In this document: one piece after another, positions 28,625 to 37,194 of the stretch
How the letters are laid out: every line of letters begins with the position of its first letter
Numbering within the stretch: position 1 is the stretch's first letter
Assembly (NCBI RefSeq): GCF_008704555.1
Contig: NZ_CP023702.1
Location: forward strand, 2,108,001-2,172,000
Length of the DNA: 64,000 nt
Direction: 5' to 3'
Origin: Streptomyces nitrosporeus
Lineage (GTDB): Bacteria > Actinomycetota > Actinomycetes > Streptomycetales > Streptomycetaceae
Made by a program: the position numbers and the translations under genes
Notes under the pieces: model-generated
The model's database searches: none
What the model was told of the DNA's origin: nothing
What the model saw: only the letters and a program-made list of their open reading frames with translations

Positions 28625-30190
28625 TCAGGTCAGGAAGTTCTTGAGCTCGTGGACCAGCTTGCGGATGTGGCCGGAGAGGACCGGTGTGCCCTGGTCCTTG
28701 AAGCGCTCGCGGAACCACGGGTTGACGACGCCGCGGCCCGAGCTGGTCACCGAGCCGACCGGGATGAACTTGGCGCCCGAGCGGTGGATGGCGGCCATGC
28801 TCTCGAAGAGGGGCTCGCTCCGCCATTCGTAGAAGTCGGAGATCCACACCACGACGGTGTTGCGGGGCTCGGCGATCTTCGGCTGGGCCAGCGCCATGGC
28901 GACGGTGCCGTCGGTGCCGCCGCCGAGGTTGGTGCGCAGCAGCGTCTCGAAGGGGTCGTGGACCCAGGGGGTGAGGTCGAGCGCCTGGGTGTCGTACGCG
29001 ACGAGGTGGACGTCGACCTTGGGGAGCCCCGCGAAGATGGAGGCCAGGATGGTGCAGTTGACCATGGAGTCGACCATCGAACCGGACTGGTCCACCACGA
29101 CGATCAGCCGCTGGGGCGTCGTCCTGCGGGTGGTGTGCCGGTAGTAGAGGCGGTCGACGTAGAGCCGCTCCTCCTCCGGGCTCCAGTTGGTGAGGTTCTT
29201 CCAGATCGTGCGGTCGATGTCGAGGTTGCGGAACACCCGCTTGGGCGGGACGGAGCGGTCCAGGGTGCCGGTGGTGGCCTTCTCGACCTGGGTGCGCAGG
29301 ACTTCGGCGACCTCGTCGACGAAGCGGCGGATCAGCGCCTTCGCGTTGGCCAGGGCGACACCGGAGAGGTTGTTCTTGTCCCGCAGCAACTGCTCGATCA
29401 GCGACATGCTCGGGGTGAGCTGTGCGGCCAGGCCCGGGTCGGCCAGCACCTCCCGCAGGTGCATGCGCTTGACGAGATCGGCCTCCAGCGCGCCGAGTTC
29501 GGGGCCGATCGCGGGGATCAGCCGGCCGAGGCCGGGGGTGGTGCCGCCCCCGGTGCCGGTGGGGGAGACACCGCCCGGCCCGCCCGCGCGGCGGCCGCCG
29601 CGCAGGTCCCCGGGGCTGTGGCCGAGCGCGCGCTCCAGCCATCCGGCGTCGGACTGCCAGCGGGCCAGCTGTCCGGCGGTGACGGTGCCGGTGGCGGGCG
29701 CGAAGACGTTGAGCAGCACCTTCGACACGAGTGCCGCGCGCCGTACCTCGGCGGCCCGGTCGCGCGCGTCCCCGGCTCCCGGCCCCGGGGCGGCGGCGGG
29801 GTCCGCGGCGGCGGTGGTGCCGGTGCCGGCGGGAACCGTGGCGGCGGTGGCGCCGGTGTCCTGGGCAGTCGTGTCCTGGGCAGTGGTGTGCGTGGTGCCG
29901 GGCACCATCAGGCCGTCGAACTCGGTGGCCAGCTCCGGGTGGCGCTGCACGACGGAGTCGACGGACGCCTGCGGGTCCAGCAGGGCGCCCGGCAGCCCGA
30001 TGTCCTCGACGACCGCCAGGCTCGCGGATTCCAGGGCGGCCTGCTCCTCGGGGTCGAAGAGGCGGGCCAGCAGCCGCCAGTAGAGGACCTGCCTGCGGCT
30101 CTCGTCCGGGTCCGGTCCGGCGGCGGGGGCCGTGGCGGCGGGTGCGGCCGGTGCCGGCACGGCGGCCGGCGGGGTGGTGGGCTCCGTCAT
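28625..30190 (-). CDS. VWA-domain protein, partner of the MoxR-type ATPase
   Basis: This 521-residue protein has an N-terminal Pro/Ala-rich low-complexity stretch and a helical middle (HLREVLADPGLAAQL, PSMSLIEQLLRDKNNLSGVA). The C-terminal von Willebrand A domain starts at RLIVVVDQSGSMVDSM, whose DxSxS metal-site motif is complete, and TNLGGGTDGTVAM supplies the usual TDG-type threonine/aspartate. WISDFYEWRSEPLFESM follows. There is no signal peptide, so it is cytoplasmic. In known pairs such as RavA-ViaA, CbbQ-CbbO and NorQ-NorD the VWA protein brings the client to the ATPase. Its start overlaps the stop of the upstream gene. Confidence 0.85.
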   Translation of the reverse strand: MTEPTTPPAAVPAPAAPAATAPAAGPDPDESRRQVLYWRLLARLFDPEEQAALESASLAVVEDIGLPGALLDPQASVDSVVQRHPELATEFDGLMVPGTTHTTAQDTTAQDTGATAATVPAGTGTTAAADPAAAPGPGAGDARDRAAEVRRAALVSKVLLNVFAPATGTVTAGQLARWQSDAGWLERALGHSPGDLRGGRRAGGPGGVSPTGTGGGTTPGLGRLIPAIGPELGALEADLVKRMHLREVLADPGLAAQLTPSMSLIEQLLRDKNNLSGVALANAKALIRRFVDEVAEVLRTQVEKATTGTLDRSVPPKRVFRNLDIDRTIWKNLTNWSPEEERLYVDRLYYRHTTRRTTPQRLIVVVDQSGSMVDSMVNCTILASIFAGLPKVDVHLVAYDTQALDLTPWVHDPFETLLRTNLGGGTDGTVAMALAQPKIAEPRNTVVVWISDFYEWRSEPLFESMAAIHRSGAKFIPVGSVTSSGRGVVNPWFRERFKDQGTPVLSGHIRKLVHELKNFLT

Positions 30191-31578
30191 GTGCGCAGCA
30201 GCCTTCCCGCACGTTCCCGCAGCACCGCCACGGCGTCGGTGGCGGCCTTCTCGGCCTTGGCCCCCGCCTTGTCGGTGGTGCCCGCGGCCCATCCCCCGGC
30301 GTGCAGGGCGACGGTCTTCCCGCGTACGGTGCGCTCCACGGCCAGCGGCTGCACGAAGAAGCTCCCGGCGTCCCAGCGGAGCAGTCCGACGCAGGCGCAG
30401 GACGTCCCGACGGCCTGGGGGGTGAGCGGTCCGGCGACCGGGACGCGGCCGGTGTCGACGGGCAGGGTGTGCCCGGCGACGGTGAACTCCGTCCCCTCCT
30501 CCCCGGCCTGTGCGGTGTACCCCTCCAGGAACACCGGCAGGGCGATCCGGGCGGGGTGCCGGTCCAGCGGCGCGGTGACCTGGTCCGTGGCGGCGGGCAG
30601 GGCGACCCGGGCCGTGACGAAGGGGTCGGCCGTCCCGCCGGCGCTCGCGTGCGCGTCGTCCCAGAGCAGGTCGCCCTCGGCGGTGACCGGCATCCCGGTG
30701 AGCTCCATCGAGCGCCCCTCGCCGACGGCTGTCAGCAGCGACATGTGCGGGCGCAGCAGCTGCCAGACCCCGGCCCCGACGACGCTGTCGGGCTTGGGCA
30801 CGGAGACGGCCGCCCGCACCAGCCGCGGCGCGGAGCCGTCCGCGGGCTCGAACACCGCATGGACCTGGGCCTGCGCCCCGGTGGCGTACTCGTGCAGGTC
30901 GACGCCGAGCGGCAGGAGGCGGCCGGTGGCCGTGCCTTCCGCGGGGGTGTCGGCGGCGCCCGGCACGGTCAGCAGCATCGCGCGGGTCCAGAGGTCGGCC
31001 CAGCGGCGCGCCGGTACCCGGTCCAGGGAGGAACCCGGGCAGGACGCGGCGAGTTCGCCCGCGAAACCGTCCAGCAGGGAGGCCTGACGGCGCAGACCGG
31101 GCTCGCCCAGCATCGCGGAGACGACCTGCGCGGAGGCGGAGACCGCCTCGTGGTCGATGCCGCGCCAGCCGAGGAGCGCCAGGTCGCGGAGCCAGGCCCG
31201 CGCGGCGGCCAGCAGGTTGGGGGTCTGCCGCCGCTCGCCGGGCCGCGGGGCGGGGGCCTCGGCCCGGGGGCGTCCGAGCGCTTCGGCGGCCCGCTCCGCC
31301 AGGGCGTCGTGCACGGAGCCGAGGAGCGCGGTGCGGGCGGCGGCGAGGGTGACGAGGTGGTCCTCGTCGGCGGCGCCGGCCGCGGTCCTCTCCGCGGCCT
31401 CGGCGGTCCGTGCGGCCAGCGGGGTCCCGGCGACGGCGTGGGCGAGCCCGGTGACACGGGCGGCGGTCTCGGGCCGGGGGCGCAGCAGACCGTCGGTGAG
31501 GGCTTCGTCGAAGCCGTCCACGGCGCTCAGCGCCTCGTCGAGTCCGGTGATCTCCTCGGCGAACAGGCCGGCGTGCAT
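30187..31578 (-). CDS. unknown protein of the MoxR-VWA operon
   Basis: I do not recognise a named family for this 463-residue protein. The first 200 residues are Ala/Leu-rich and helical (GLFAEEITGLDEALSAVDGF, ARTALLGSVHDALAERAAEA). The rest alternates strands and loops (LLPLGVDLHEYATGAQAQVH, VGAGVWQLLRPHMSLLTAVG), and a possible metal-binding pair CAC appears in GTSCACVGLL. The ATG at 31578 shares its A with the TGA of the SWIM-like gene, and the stop overlaps the VWA start. Such tight coupling argues that it is an obligate part of the system. Confidence 0.7.
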   Translation of the reverse strand: MHAGLFAEEITGLDEALSAVDGFDEALTDGLLRPRPETAARVTGLAHAVAGTPLAARTAEAAERTAAGAADEDHLVTLAAARTALLGSVHDALAERAAEALGRPRAEAPAPRPGERRQTPNLLAAARAWLRDLALLGWRGIDHEAVSASAQVVSAMLGEPGLRRQASLLDGFAGELAASCPGSSLDRVPARRWADLWTRAMLLTVPGAADTPAEGTATGRLLPLGVDLHEYATGAQAQVHAVFEPADGSAPRLVRAAVSVPKPDSVVGAGVWQLLRPHMSLLTAVGEGRSMELTGMPVTAEGDLLWDDAHASAGGTADPFVTARVALPAATDQVTAPLDRHPARIALPVFLEGYTAQAGEEGTEFTVAGHTLPVDTGRVPVAGPLTPQAVGTSCACVGLLRWDAGSFFVQPLAVERTVRGKTVALHAGGWAAGTTDKAGAKAEKAATDAVAVLRERAGRLLRT

Positions 31579-32081
31579 CAGGCCACCGCCCTGCTCGGCG
31601 GGAACCACTGCATCTCGGGCGACGGCGTGGTGACGGGGGCCAGTTCCAGGTAGGCCAGGTGGCGCAGGAAGCGGCTGAAGACGGAGGCGGCGGCCTTGGC
31701 GGAGTCCGGCGCGGGGCGGGTGGCGGCCATCGCGGTGAGGACCGTCTGCGCGGTCCGCTCCCCGTCCGGGAGGTCGGCCTTCAGGTAGCGGGCGACGCGC
31801 TCGGTGCCGTACTGGAGGACCGCCTCGGTGACCAGGGCCCGTATGTGGTTGCAGAACGAGCCCCGGGCGCCGCCGCAGGGCCGGTTGTTGTTGGTGCTGC
31901 ACCCGAAGGCGTACGTGCCGGCGGCGACCGACGAGACGTAGACCCGCTCGATGTCGGAGCCGCTGGACACCACTCCCTGCAGGCGCCCGTCGGCCAGTTC
32001 GACGAACGGAACCTTGGCCAGTTTGCGCGGGCGTGCGGGTGGGACCACCCGCGCCGTGCTCGACCTCTCCCAGTCTGACAA
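31578..32081 (-). CDS. SWIM-like zinc-finger protein
   Basis: A 167-residue protein from TTG 32081, preferred because GGAGA lies seven bases upstream; a TTG at 32162 would add 27 unlikely residues. It carries Cys61-x7-Cys69-x7-Cys77-x-His79, keeping the closing CxH of SWIM fingers but lacking the canonical opening CxC. The surrounding strands (GVVSSGSDIERVYVSSVAAG before, IRALVTEAVLQYG after) fit a SWIM context. SWIM fingers bind DNA or proteins. It is the first gene of the operon, so it may recruit the complex. Confidence 0.65.
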   Translation of the reverse strand: MSDWERSSTARVVPPARPRKLAKVPFVELADGRLQGVVSSGSDIERVYVSSVAAGTYAFGCSTNNNRPCGGARGSFCNHIRALVTEAVLQYGTERVARYLKADLPDGERTAQTVLTAMAATRPAPDSAKAAASVFSRFLRHLAYLELAPVTTPSPEMQWFPPSRAVA

Positions 32082-32234
32082 CGCGCCATCTCCAATGCGC
32101 CGAAGGGGGTTTCCGCACCTGATCGGCGGAACACGGATCAACCTAGCGGCGGCCACTGACAACGCCCCGGCGCCCGCCCGGACGGCACCGGCCGGCCCGG
32201 GCGCCCGCCCTCTCGGGAGCGCTTCAGCGGGTAT

Positions 32235-32280
32235 GGAGGGGCACGGTCAGCTGGGCCGGAGGGGCACGGTCAGCTGGGCC
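32235..32280 (-). repeat. 23-bp tandem duplication at the 3' end of the tetR gene
   Basis: GGAGGGGCACGGTCAGCTGG plus GCC occurs at 32235-32257 and again, exactly, at 32258-32280. Since 23 is not a multiple of three, the second copy shifts the frame. The TetR protein now ends ...TVPLRPS, whereas without the extra copy it would end ...TVPLHTR. Confidence 0.85.
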
Positions 32281-32855
32281 TGGAGGTGGGAGCGCAGGAC
32301 CGCGGCCATGTCCGTGGCACCGGGCGTGAGCAGCCATTGCACCTGGAGGCCGTCCATCAGGGCGATCAGCTGCGCCCCGGCGAGGTCCGGGTCGACACCG
32401 TCCCGCAGCTCCCCGGCGTCGCGCGCCTGGGCGTAGGCCAGTTGTGCGCCGGAGACCGATTCCGCGTAACGGCGCACGAAGTACGCGTGGGCGGGGTGGT
32501 CCGCCGCGGTGGCCTCCGCCGAGACGACGGTGAAGAGTTCGACGATCCCCCGGCGCCCGGCGTTGAGTTCCGCGAGTTCGGTGTATCCGCGCAGCCGGGC
32601 GACGCCGGTGGGGCCATCGAGATCCAGCCACGCCCCGTCCACCTCGTCGCGGTGTTCGAGCACCGAGAGCAGCAGTGACTCCTTGGTGGGGAAGTGGTGC
32701 AGCAGGCCGGGGTGCGAGATGCCGCAGCGGGCCGCGATCGTCCGCAGCGAGGTCCCCCGGTAGCCGGCTTCACCGAACAGGGTCATGGCCTGGTCGAGTA
32801 TCTCGCGCCGTCTCGCCCGGCCCTTGGCGTACCCGCGCTGCGCGTCGGCGGCCAC
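32247..32855 (-). CDS. TetR-family regulator
   Basis: This 202-residue protein has its helix-turn-helix at about residues 15-60 (RREILDQAMTLFGEAGYRGT, then SLRTIAARCGISHPGLLHHF) and a ligand domain to the end (ALMDGLQVQWLLTPGATDM). It is divergent from the GH3 glycosidase gene with 124 bases between the starts, so it is likely the repressor of that gene. A 23-bp tandem duplication has rewritten its last residues. Confidence 0.88.
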   Translation of the reverse strand: MAADAQRGYAKGRARRREILDQAMTLFGEAGYRGTSLRTIAARCGISHPGLLHHFPTKESLLLSVLEHRDEVDGAWLDLDGPTGVARLRGYTELAELNAGRRGIVELFTVVSAEATAADHPAHAYFVRRYAESVSGAQLAYAQARDAGELRDGVDPDLAGAQLIALMDGLQVQWLLTPGATDMAAVLRSHLQAQLTVPLRPS

Positions 32856-32979
32856 TGCGCCTCCCGGTCGGTCGGACCCTCTGCTGTCACCGGCCAGATT
32901 CGCACATCGGAAGATACTTACCGGACGGTCGGCATTGACTCTATGGTGAGAGCCGAACCGCGTCGCGAAAGGACCGCCC

Positions 32980-35277
32980 GTGTCCCCCTCCCCGTCCGTG
33001 CCCTATCTCGACCCCGAACTGCCCGTCGCCGAGCGGGTGGAGGATCTGCTCGGCCGTATGACGACGGCCGAGAAGGCCGGTCAGATGCTCCAGTTGCACG
33101 CCCAGGGGGGTGTGCGCCATCTCATCGAGGACCTGCACGTCGGGTCGATCCTGCACGCCTCGCCGGAGCGCGTCCTGGAGGCCGCGGCCCTCACGGAGCG
33201 GACGCGGCTGCGGATCCCGCTGCTGGTGGCGGAGGACTGCATCCACGGCCACTCCTTCTGGGAGGGCGCCACGATCTACCCCACCCAGCTGGGCATGGCG
33301 GCGACCTGGGACCCGGAGCTGGTGGAGCGGATCGCCAGGGCGACGGCCGTCGAGGTCGCGGCCACCGGTGTCCACTGGACCTTCTCGCCGGTCCTGTGCA
33401 TCACCCGCGACCTGCGCTGGGGGCGGGTCAGCGAGACCTTCGGCGAGGACCCGTTCCTCATCGGGGAGCTGGCCTCGGCGATGGTGCGCGGCTACCAGGG
33501 CGAGGGCCTGTCGGACCCGACGGCGATCCTGGCCTGCGCCAAGCACTTCGCGGGGTACTCCGAGACGCAGGGCGGCCGGGACGCCACCGAGGCGGACATC
33601 TCGCGGCGCAAGCTGCGGTCCTGGTTCCTGCCGCCCTTCGAGCGGGTCGCCCGTGAGGGCTGCCGCACCTTCATGCTGGGCTACCAGTCGATGGACGGGG
33701 TCCCCGTCACCGTCAACGACTGGCTGCTGAACGACGTGCTGCGCGGCGAGTGGGGCTACACCGGCACGCTGGTGACGGACTGGGACAACGTCGGCCGCAT
33801 GGTGTGGGAGCAGAAGATCTACGCCGACCACACCCAGGCGTCGGCGGCGGCGGTCCGCGCGGGCAACGACATGGTGATGACCACCCCGCAGTTCTTCGAG
33901 GGCGCCCAGGACGCGATCGCCCGCGGCCTCCTGGCCGAGGAGGACCTGGACGCCGCGGTACGGCGCGTCCTGACGCTCAAGTTCGAGCTGGGCCTCTTCG
34001 AGAACCCCCGCCACCCCGATCCCGTCCGGCAGGCCGCGGTCATCGGCAGCGACGCGCACACGGCGCTGAACCTGGAGGCCGCCCGCCGCTCGCTCGTCCT
34101 GCTCACCAACGACGGCACCCTGCCGTTGGCCGGCGGCTTCCGCCCCGGCCCGGACGGCCGTGCCGCGGCCGGGGCGGACCCCGCCCCCCGTACGGTCGCC
34201 GTCGTCGGGCCCAACGCCGACGACCCGCACGCCCAGCTCGGTGACTGGGCCGGTGCCTCGGGTCAGGCGGACTGGCTGCCGGACGGGCACCCGCGCGCCC
34301 TGGTGCGCACCGTGCTGGACGGGGTGCGCGCGCACGTCCCCGAGGGCTGGGACGTCACGTACGCCCGGGGCGCCGACATCCTGACCACGGGTCCCGACCC
34401 GGAGGGGGCGTACTTCCCCGACGGGCAGCCCCGCCCGCACGTGGTCGTCCCCTCCGAGCCGTCGGCGGAGCTGATCGGTGAGGCCGTCGCCGCCGCCGAG
34501 GCCGCCGACTACGTGGTCGCGGTGGTCGGCGACCGCATCGAGCTGGTCGGTGAAGGACGTTCCACCGCGACGCTGGAACTCGTGGGCGGCCAGGTGGCCC
34601 TGCTGGACGCGCTGGCCGCGACCGGGAAGCCGCTCGTGGTGGTGGTCATCAGCTCCAAGCCGCTGGTGCTGCCGCCGTCGGCGCTCGGCGCGGCGGCGGT
34701 CGTGCACGCCTTCAACCCGGGCATGCAGGGCGGCCGGGCCGTCGCCGAACTGCTCCTCGGGCTGGTGGAGCCGTCGGGACGGCTGCCGGTCTCCTTCGCC
34801 CGGCACGCGGGCCAGCAGCCGACGTACTACAACCAGATCCGCGGCCAGCACGGCACCCGGTACGCCGATCTCACCCAGCGCCCGGCGTTCGCCTTCGGCG
34901 AGGGGCTGAGCTACACCACGGTGGCCTACAGCGGTCTGGAGGTGCTGACGGGGTCCGTCGGCAGGGACGACACGCTGCGGGCGCGCGTCACCGTGACCAA
35001 CACCGGGGCCCGCCCCGCCCTGGAGACCGTCCAGGTGTACGTCAGCGACACGGTGACGTCCGTGACGTGGGCGGAGAAGGAGCTGAAGGCCTACCGCCGG
35101 GTGGAGCTGGCCCCCGGCGAGGCGCGTGAGGTGCCGCTGGAGCTGCCGGTCGCCGACTGCACGCTGGTGGACGCGGCGGGCCGCCGGATCGTGGAGCCGG
35201 GCGACTTCGAACTGCTGGTCGGCCCGTCCTCCCGCGACGAGGTGCTGCTGCGGGCGGGCTTCACGGTGAAGGGCTGA
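32980..35277 (+). CDS. GH3 beta-glucosidase/beta-xylosidase
   Basis: This 765-residue protein starts at a GTG (32980) with AAAGGA six bases upstream. It has no signal peptide, so it is probably cytoplasmic. The N-terminal barrel has TAEKAGQMLQLHAQGGVRHL, the substrate-site KHFAGYSETQGGRDATEADI, and the nucleophile Asp267 in GTLVTDWDNV. A C-terminal sandwich follows (TVAVVGPNADDPHAQLGDWA), then a fibronectin III-like domain at the end (LRARVTVTNTGARPALETVQ). It hydrolyses beta-linked glucosides or xylosides. The divergent TetR probably controls it, and the intergenic region contains TTACCGGACGGTCGG as a possible operator. Confidence 0.88.
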   Translation: MSPSPSVPYLDPELPVAERVEDLLGRMTTAEKAGQMLQLHAQGGVRHLIEDLHVGSILHASPERVLEAAALTERTRLRIPLLVAEDCIHGHSFWEGATIYPTQLGMAATWDPELVERIARATAVEVAATGVHWTFSPVLCITRDLRWGRVSETFGEDPFLIGELASAMVRGYQGEGLSDPTAILACAKHFAGYSETQGGRDATEADISRRKLRSWFLPPFERVAREGCRTFMLGYQSMDGVPVTVNDWLLNDVLRGEWGYTGTLVTDWDNVGRMVWEQKIYADHTQASAAAVRAGNDMVMTTPQFFEGAQDAIARGLLAEEDLDAAVRRVLTLKFELGLFENPRHPDPVRQAAVIGSDAHTALNLEAARRSLVLLTNDGTLPLAGGFRPGPDGRAAAGADPAPRTVAVVGPNADDPHAQLGDWAGASGQADWLPDGHPRALVRTVLDGVRAHVPEGWDVTYARGADILTTGPDPEGAYFPDGQPRPHVVVPSEPSAELIGEAVAAAEAADYVVAVVGDRIELVGEGRSTATLELVGGQVALLDALAATGKPLVVVVISSKPLVLPPSALGAAAVVHAFNPGMQGGRAVAELLLGLVEPSGRLPVSFARHAGQQPTYYNQIRGQHGTRYADLTQRPAFAFGEGLSYTTVAYSGLEVLTGSVGRDDTLRARVTVTNTGARPALETVQVYVSDTVTSVTWAEKELKAYRRVELAPGEAREVPLELPVADCTLVDAAGRRIVEPGDFELLVGPSSRDEVLLRAGFTVKG

Positions 35278-35420
35278 GGCCCCACCGGCGCGGACCGGGG
35301 GCCCACCGGCGCGGCGGTGCCCACCGCGCGGACCGGGCCCCGCCGCCCGGGGCCGTACCCAGCCGTACGGAGCCGGGGGTTCCTGCCGCGGGAGGCCAAA
35401 AGCCCCGGACGTGGAAACCG

Positions 35421-35440
35421 CCCCCCGGCCGGCTGGGGGG
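35421..35440. terminator. bidirectional terminator between GH3 and pruA genes
   Basis: CCCCCCGGCCGGCTGGGGGG is a nearly perfect 20-nt palindrome (one mismatched position each side), with further GC-rich inverted segments around it. It lies between two convergent genes. Confidence 0.55.
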
Positions 35441-35501
35441 CCGGACGGGAGGCGGGGTACGGGTGGCGGGGCACCGCCCGCGCGGTGGTGCCCCGGGGCA
35501 G

Positions 35502-37133
35502 TCAGCCCTGGTGGGGGTAGGTGTAGTCGGTCGGCGGGACCAGGGTCTCCTTGATGGCCCGGGTCAGCGTCCAGCGCATCAGGTTCTGCGGGGCGCCCGC
35601 CTTGTCGTTGGTGCCGGAGCCCCGGCCGCCGCCGAAGGGCTGCTGGCCGACGACGGCGCCGGTCGACTTGTCGTTGATGTAGAAGTTGCCCGCCGCGTAG
35701 CGGAGCTTCTCCATCGTGCGGGCGGCGGCAGCGCGGTCGCCCGCGATGACCGAGCCGGTCAGCGCGTAGTCCGTGGCCGACTCCATCTGCTCCAGCATCT
35801 CGTCGTACTTCTCGTCCTCGTAGACGTGCACGGCGAGGATCGGGCCGAAGTACTCGGTGGTGAAGATCTCGTTGGCCGGGTCGTCGCAGACCACGACGGT
35901 GGGCCGGACGAAGTAGCCGACCGAGTCGTCGTACGTACCGCCGGCGACGACCGTGCAGGACGGGTCGGACTTGGCGCGGTCGATGGCGGCCTTGTTCTTC
36001 GCGAAGGACCGCGCGTCGATGACGGCGCCGATGAAGTTCGACAGGTCGGTGACGTCACCCATGGTGATCGAGTCGACCTCGGCCGCGAACTCCTCCTTGA
36101 AACCGGAGTTCCAGATGGACGCCGGGATGTAGGCGCGGGAGGAGGCCGAGCACTTCTGGCCCTGGTACTCGAAGGAGCCGCGGGTCAGCGCGGTCTTCAG
36201 CACGGCGCGGTCGGCGCTCGGGTGCGCGACGACGAAGTCCTTGCCCCCGGTCTCGCCGACGAGGCGCGGGTAGGTGCGGTACTTCTCGATGTTGTTGCCG
36301 ACCGTCTTCCACAGGTGCTGGAAGGTGGGCGTGGAGCCGGTGAAGTGGATGCCCGCCAGGTCGCGGTGGTTCAGCGCCACCTCCGAGACGGCGAGACCGT
36401 CACCGGTGACCAGGTTGATGACGCCCTTGGGCAGGCCGGCCTCCTCCAGGAGGCTCATCAGCAGCACCGCGGCGTGGGTCTGCGTCGGGGACGGCTTCCA
36501 CACCACCACGTTGCCCATCAGGGCCGGTGCGGTGGGCAGGTTGGCGGCGATCGCCGAGAAGTTGAACGGCGTGATCGCGTAGACGAAGCCCTCCAGCGGA
36601 CGGTGGTCCATGCGGTTCCACACGCCCGGGGAGTTGGCCGGGGGCTGCTCGGCGAGGATCTGGCGCGCGTAGTGCACGTTGAAGCGCCAGAAGTCGACCA
36701 GCTCGCAGGGGCAGTCGATCTCCGCCTGCTGGGCGGTCTTGGACTGGCCGAGCATGGTGGAGGCGGCGAGCGTCTCGCGCCAGGGGCCCGAGAGCAGTTC
36801 GGCGGCGCGCAGGATGATGGCGGCGCGGTCGTCGAAGGACATCGCCCGCCAGGCCGGGGCGGCGGCGAGGGCGGCGTCGATCGCGTCCTGGGCGTCGGCC
36901 TCGGTGGCGTTGGCGTAGGTGCCGAGCCGGGCCCGGTGGTTGTGCGGCTGCACGACGTCGAAGCGCTCGCCGCCGCCCATCCGCTTCTCGCCGCCGATGG
37001 TCATCGGCAGGTCGACCGGGTTCTGGCCGAGCTCCTTGAGCTTGGCCTCCAGCCGGGCCCGCTCCGGGGAGCCGGGGGCGTAGGTGTGGACCGGCTCGTT
37101 GACCGGGGCGGGGACCTGGGTCACAGCGTCCAT
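35502..37133 (-). CDS. pruA: 1-pyrroline-5-carboxylate dehydrogenase (L-glutamate gamma-semialdehyde dehydrogenase)
   Basis: This 543-residue aldehyde dehydrogenase has ITPFNFSAIAANLPTAPALM, the NAD-site IHFTGSTPTFQHLW, the general base in RLVGETGGKDFVVA, and the catalytic Cys in YQGQKCSASSRAYIP. FFGGGRGSGTN-like (QPFGGGRGSGTNDKAGAP) completes the P5CDH pattern. It oxidises P5C/glutamate semialdehyde to glutamate, the second step of proline breakdown. The proline dehydrogenase gene lies 61 bases upstream in the same direction. Confidence 0.94.
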   Translation of the reverse strand: MDAVTQVPAPVNEPVHTYAPGSPERARLEAKLKELGQNPVDLPMTIGGEKRMGGGERFDVVQPHNHRARLGTYANATEADAQDAIDAALAAAPAWRAMSFDDRAAIILRAAELLSGPWRETLAASTMLGQSKTAQQAEIDCPCELVDFWRFNVHYARQILAEQPPANSPGVWNRMDHRPLEGFVYAITPFNFSAIAANLPTAPALMGNVVVWKPSPTQTHAAVLLMSLLEEAGLPKGVINLVTGDGLAVSEVALNHRDLAGIHFTGSTPTFQHLWKTVGNNIEKYRTYPRLVGETGGKDFVVAHPSADRAVLKTALTRGSFEYQGQKCSASSRAYIPASIWNSGFKEEFAAEVDSITMGDVTDLSNFIGAVIDARSFAKNKAAIDRAKSDPSCTVVAGGTYDDSVGYFVRPTVVVCDDPANEIFTTEYFGPILAVHVYEDEKYDEMLEQMESATDYALTGSVIAGDRAAAARTMEKLRYAAGNFYINDKSTGAVVGQQPFGGGRGSGTNDKAGAPQNLMRWTLTRAIKETLVPPTDYTYPHQG

Positions 37134-37194
37134 GGTGCGTGCCTCCTTGGTGGGGATGGGTTCGGTCGGCCGGGCGGGGGAAGGCCCGGACCGG

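Noticed and set aside
24470..31087. Plus-strand open frames of 946 and 1258 codons across the MoxR operon
   Set aside because: They lie wholly opposite well-supported, overlapping minus-strand genes with clear domains and show no recognisable protein sequence.
24674..32081. Calling the MoxR operon a proven phage-defence system
   Set aside because: There are no adjacent defence genes, integrase or tRNA site. The surrounding genes are core metabolism, so defence is only one possible reading.
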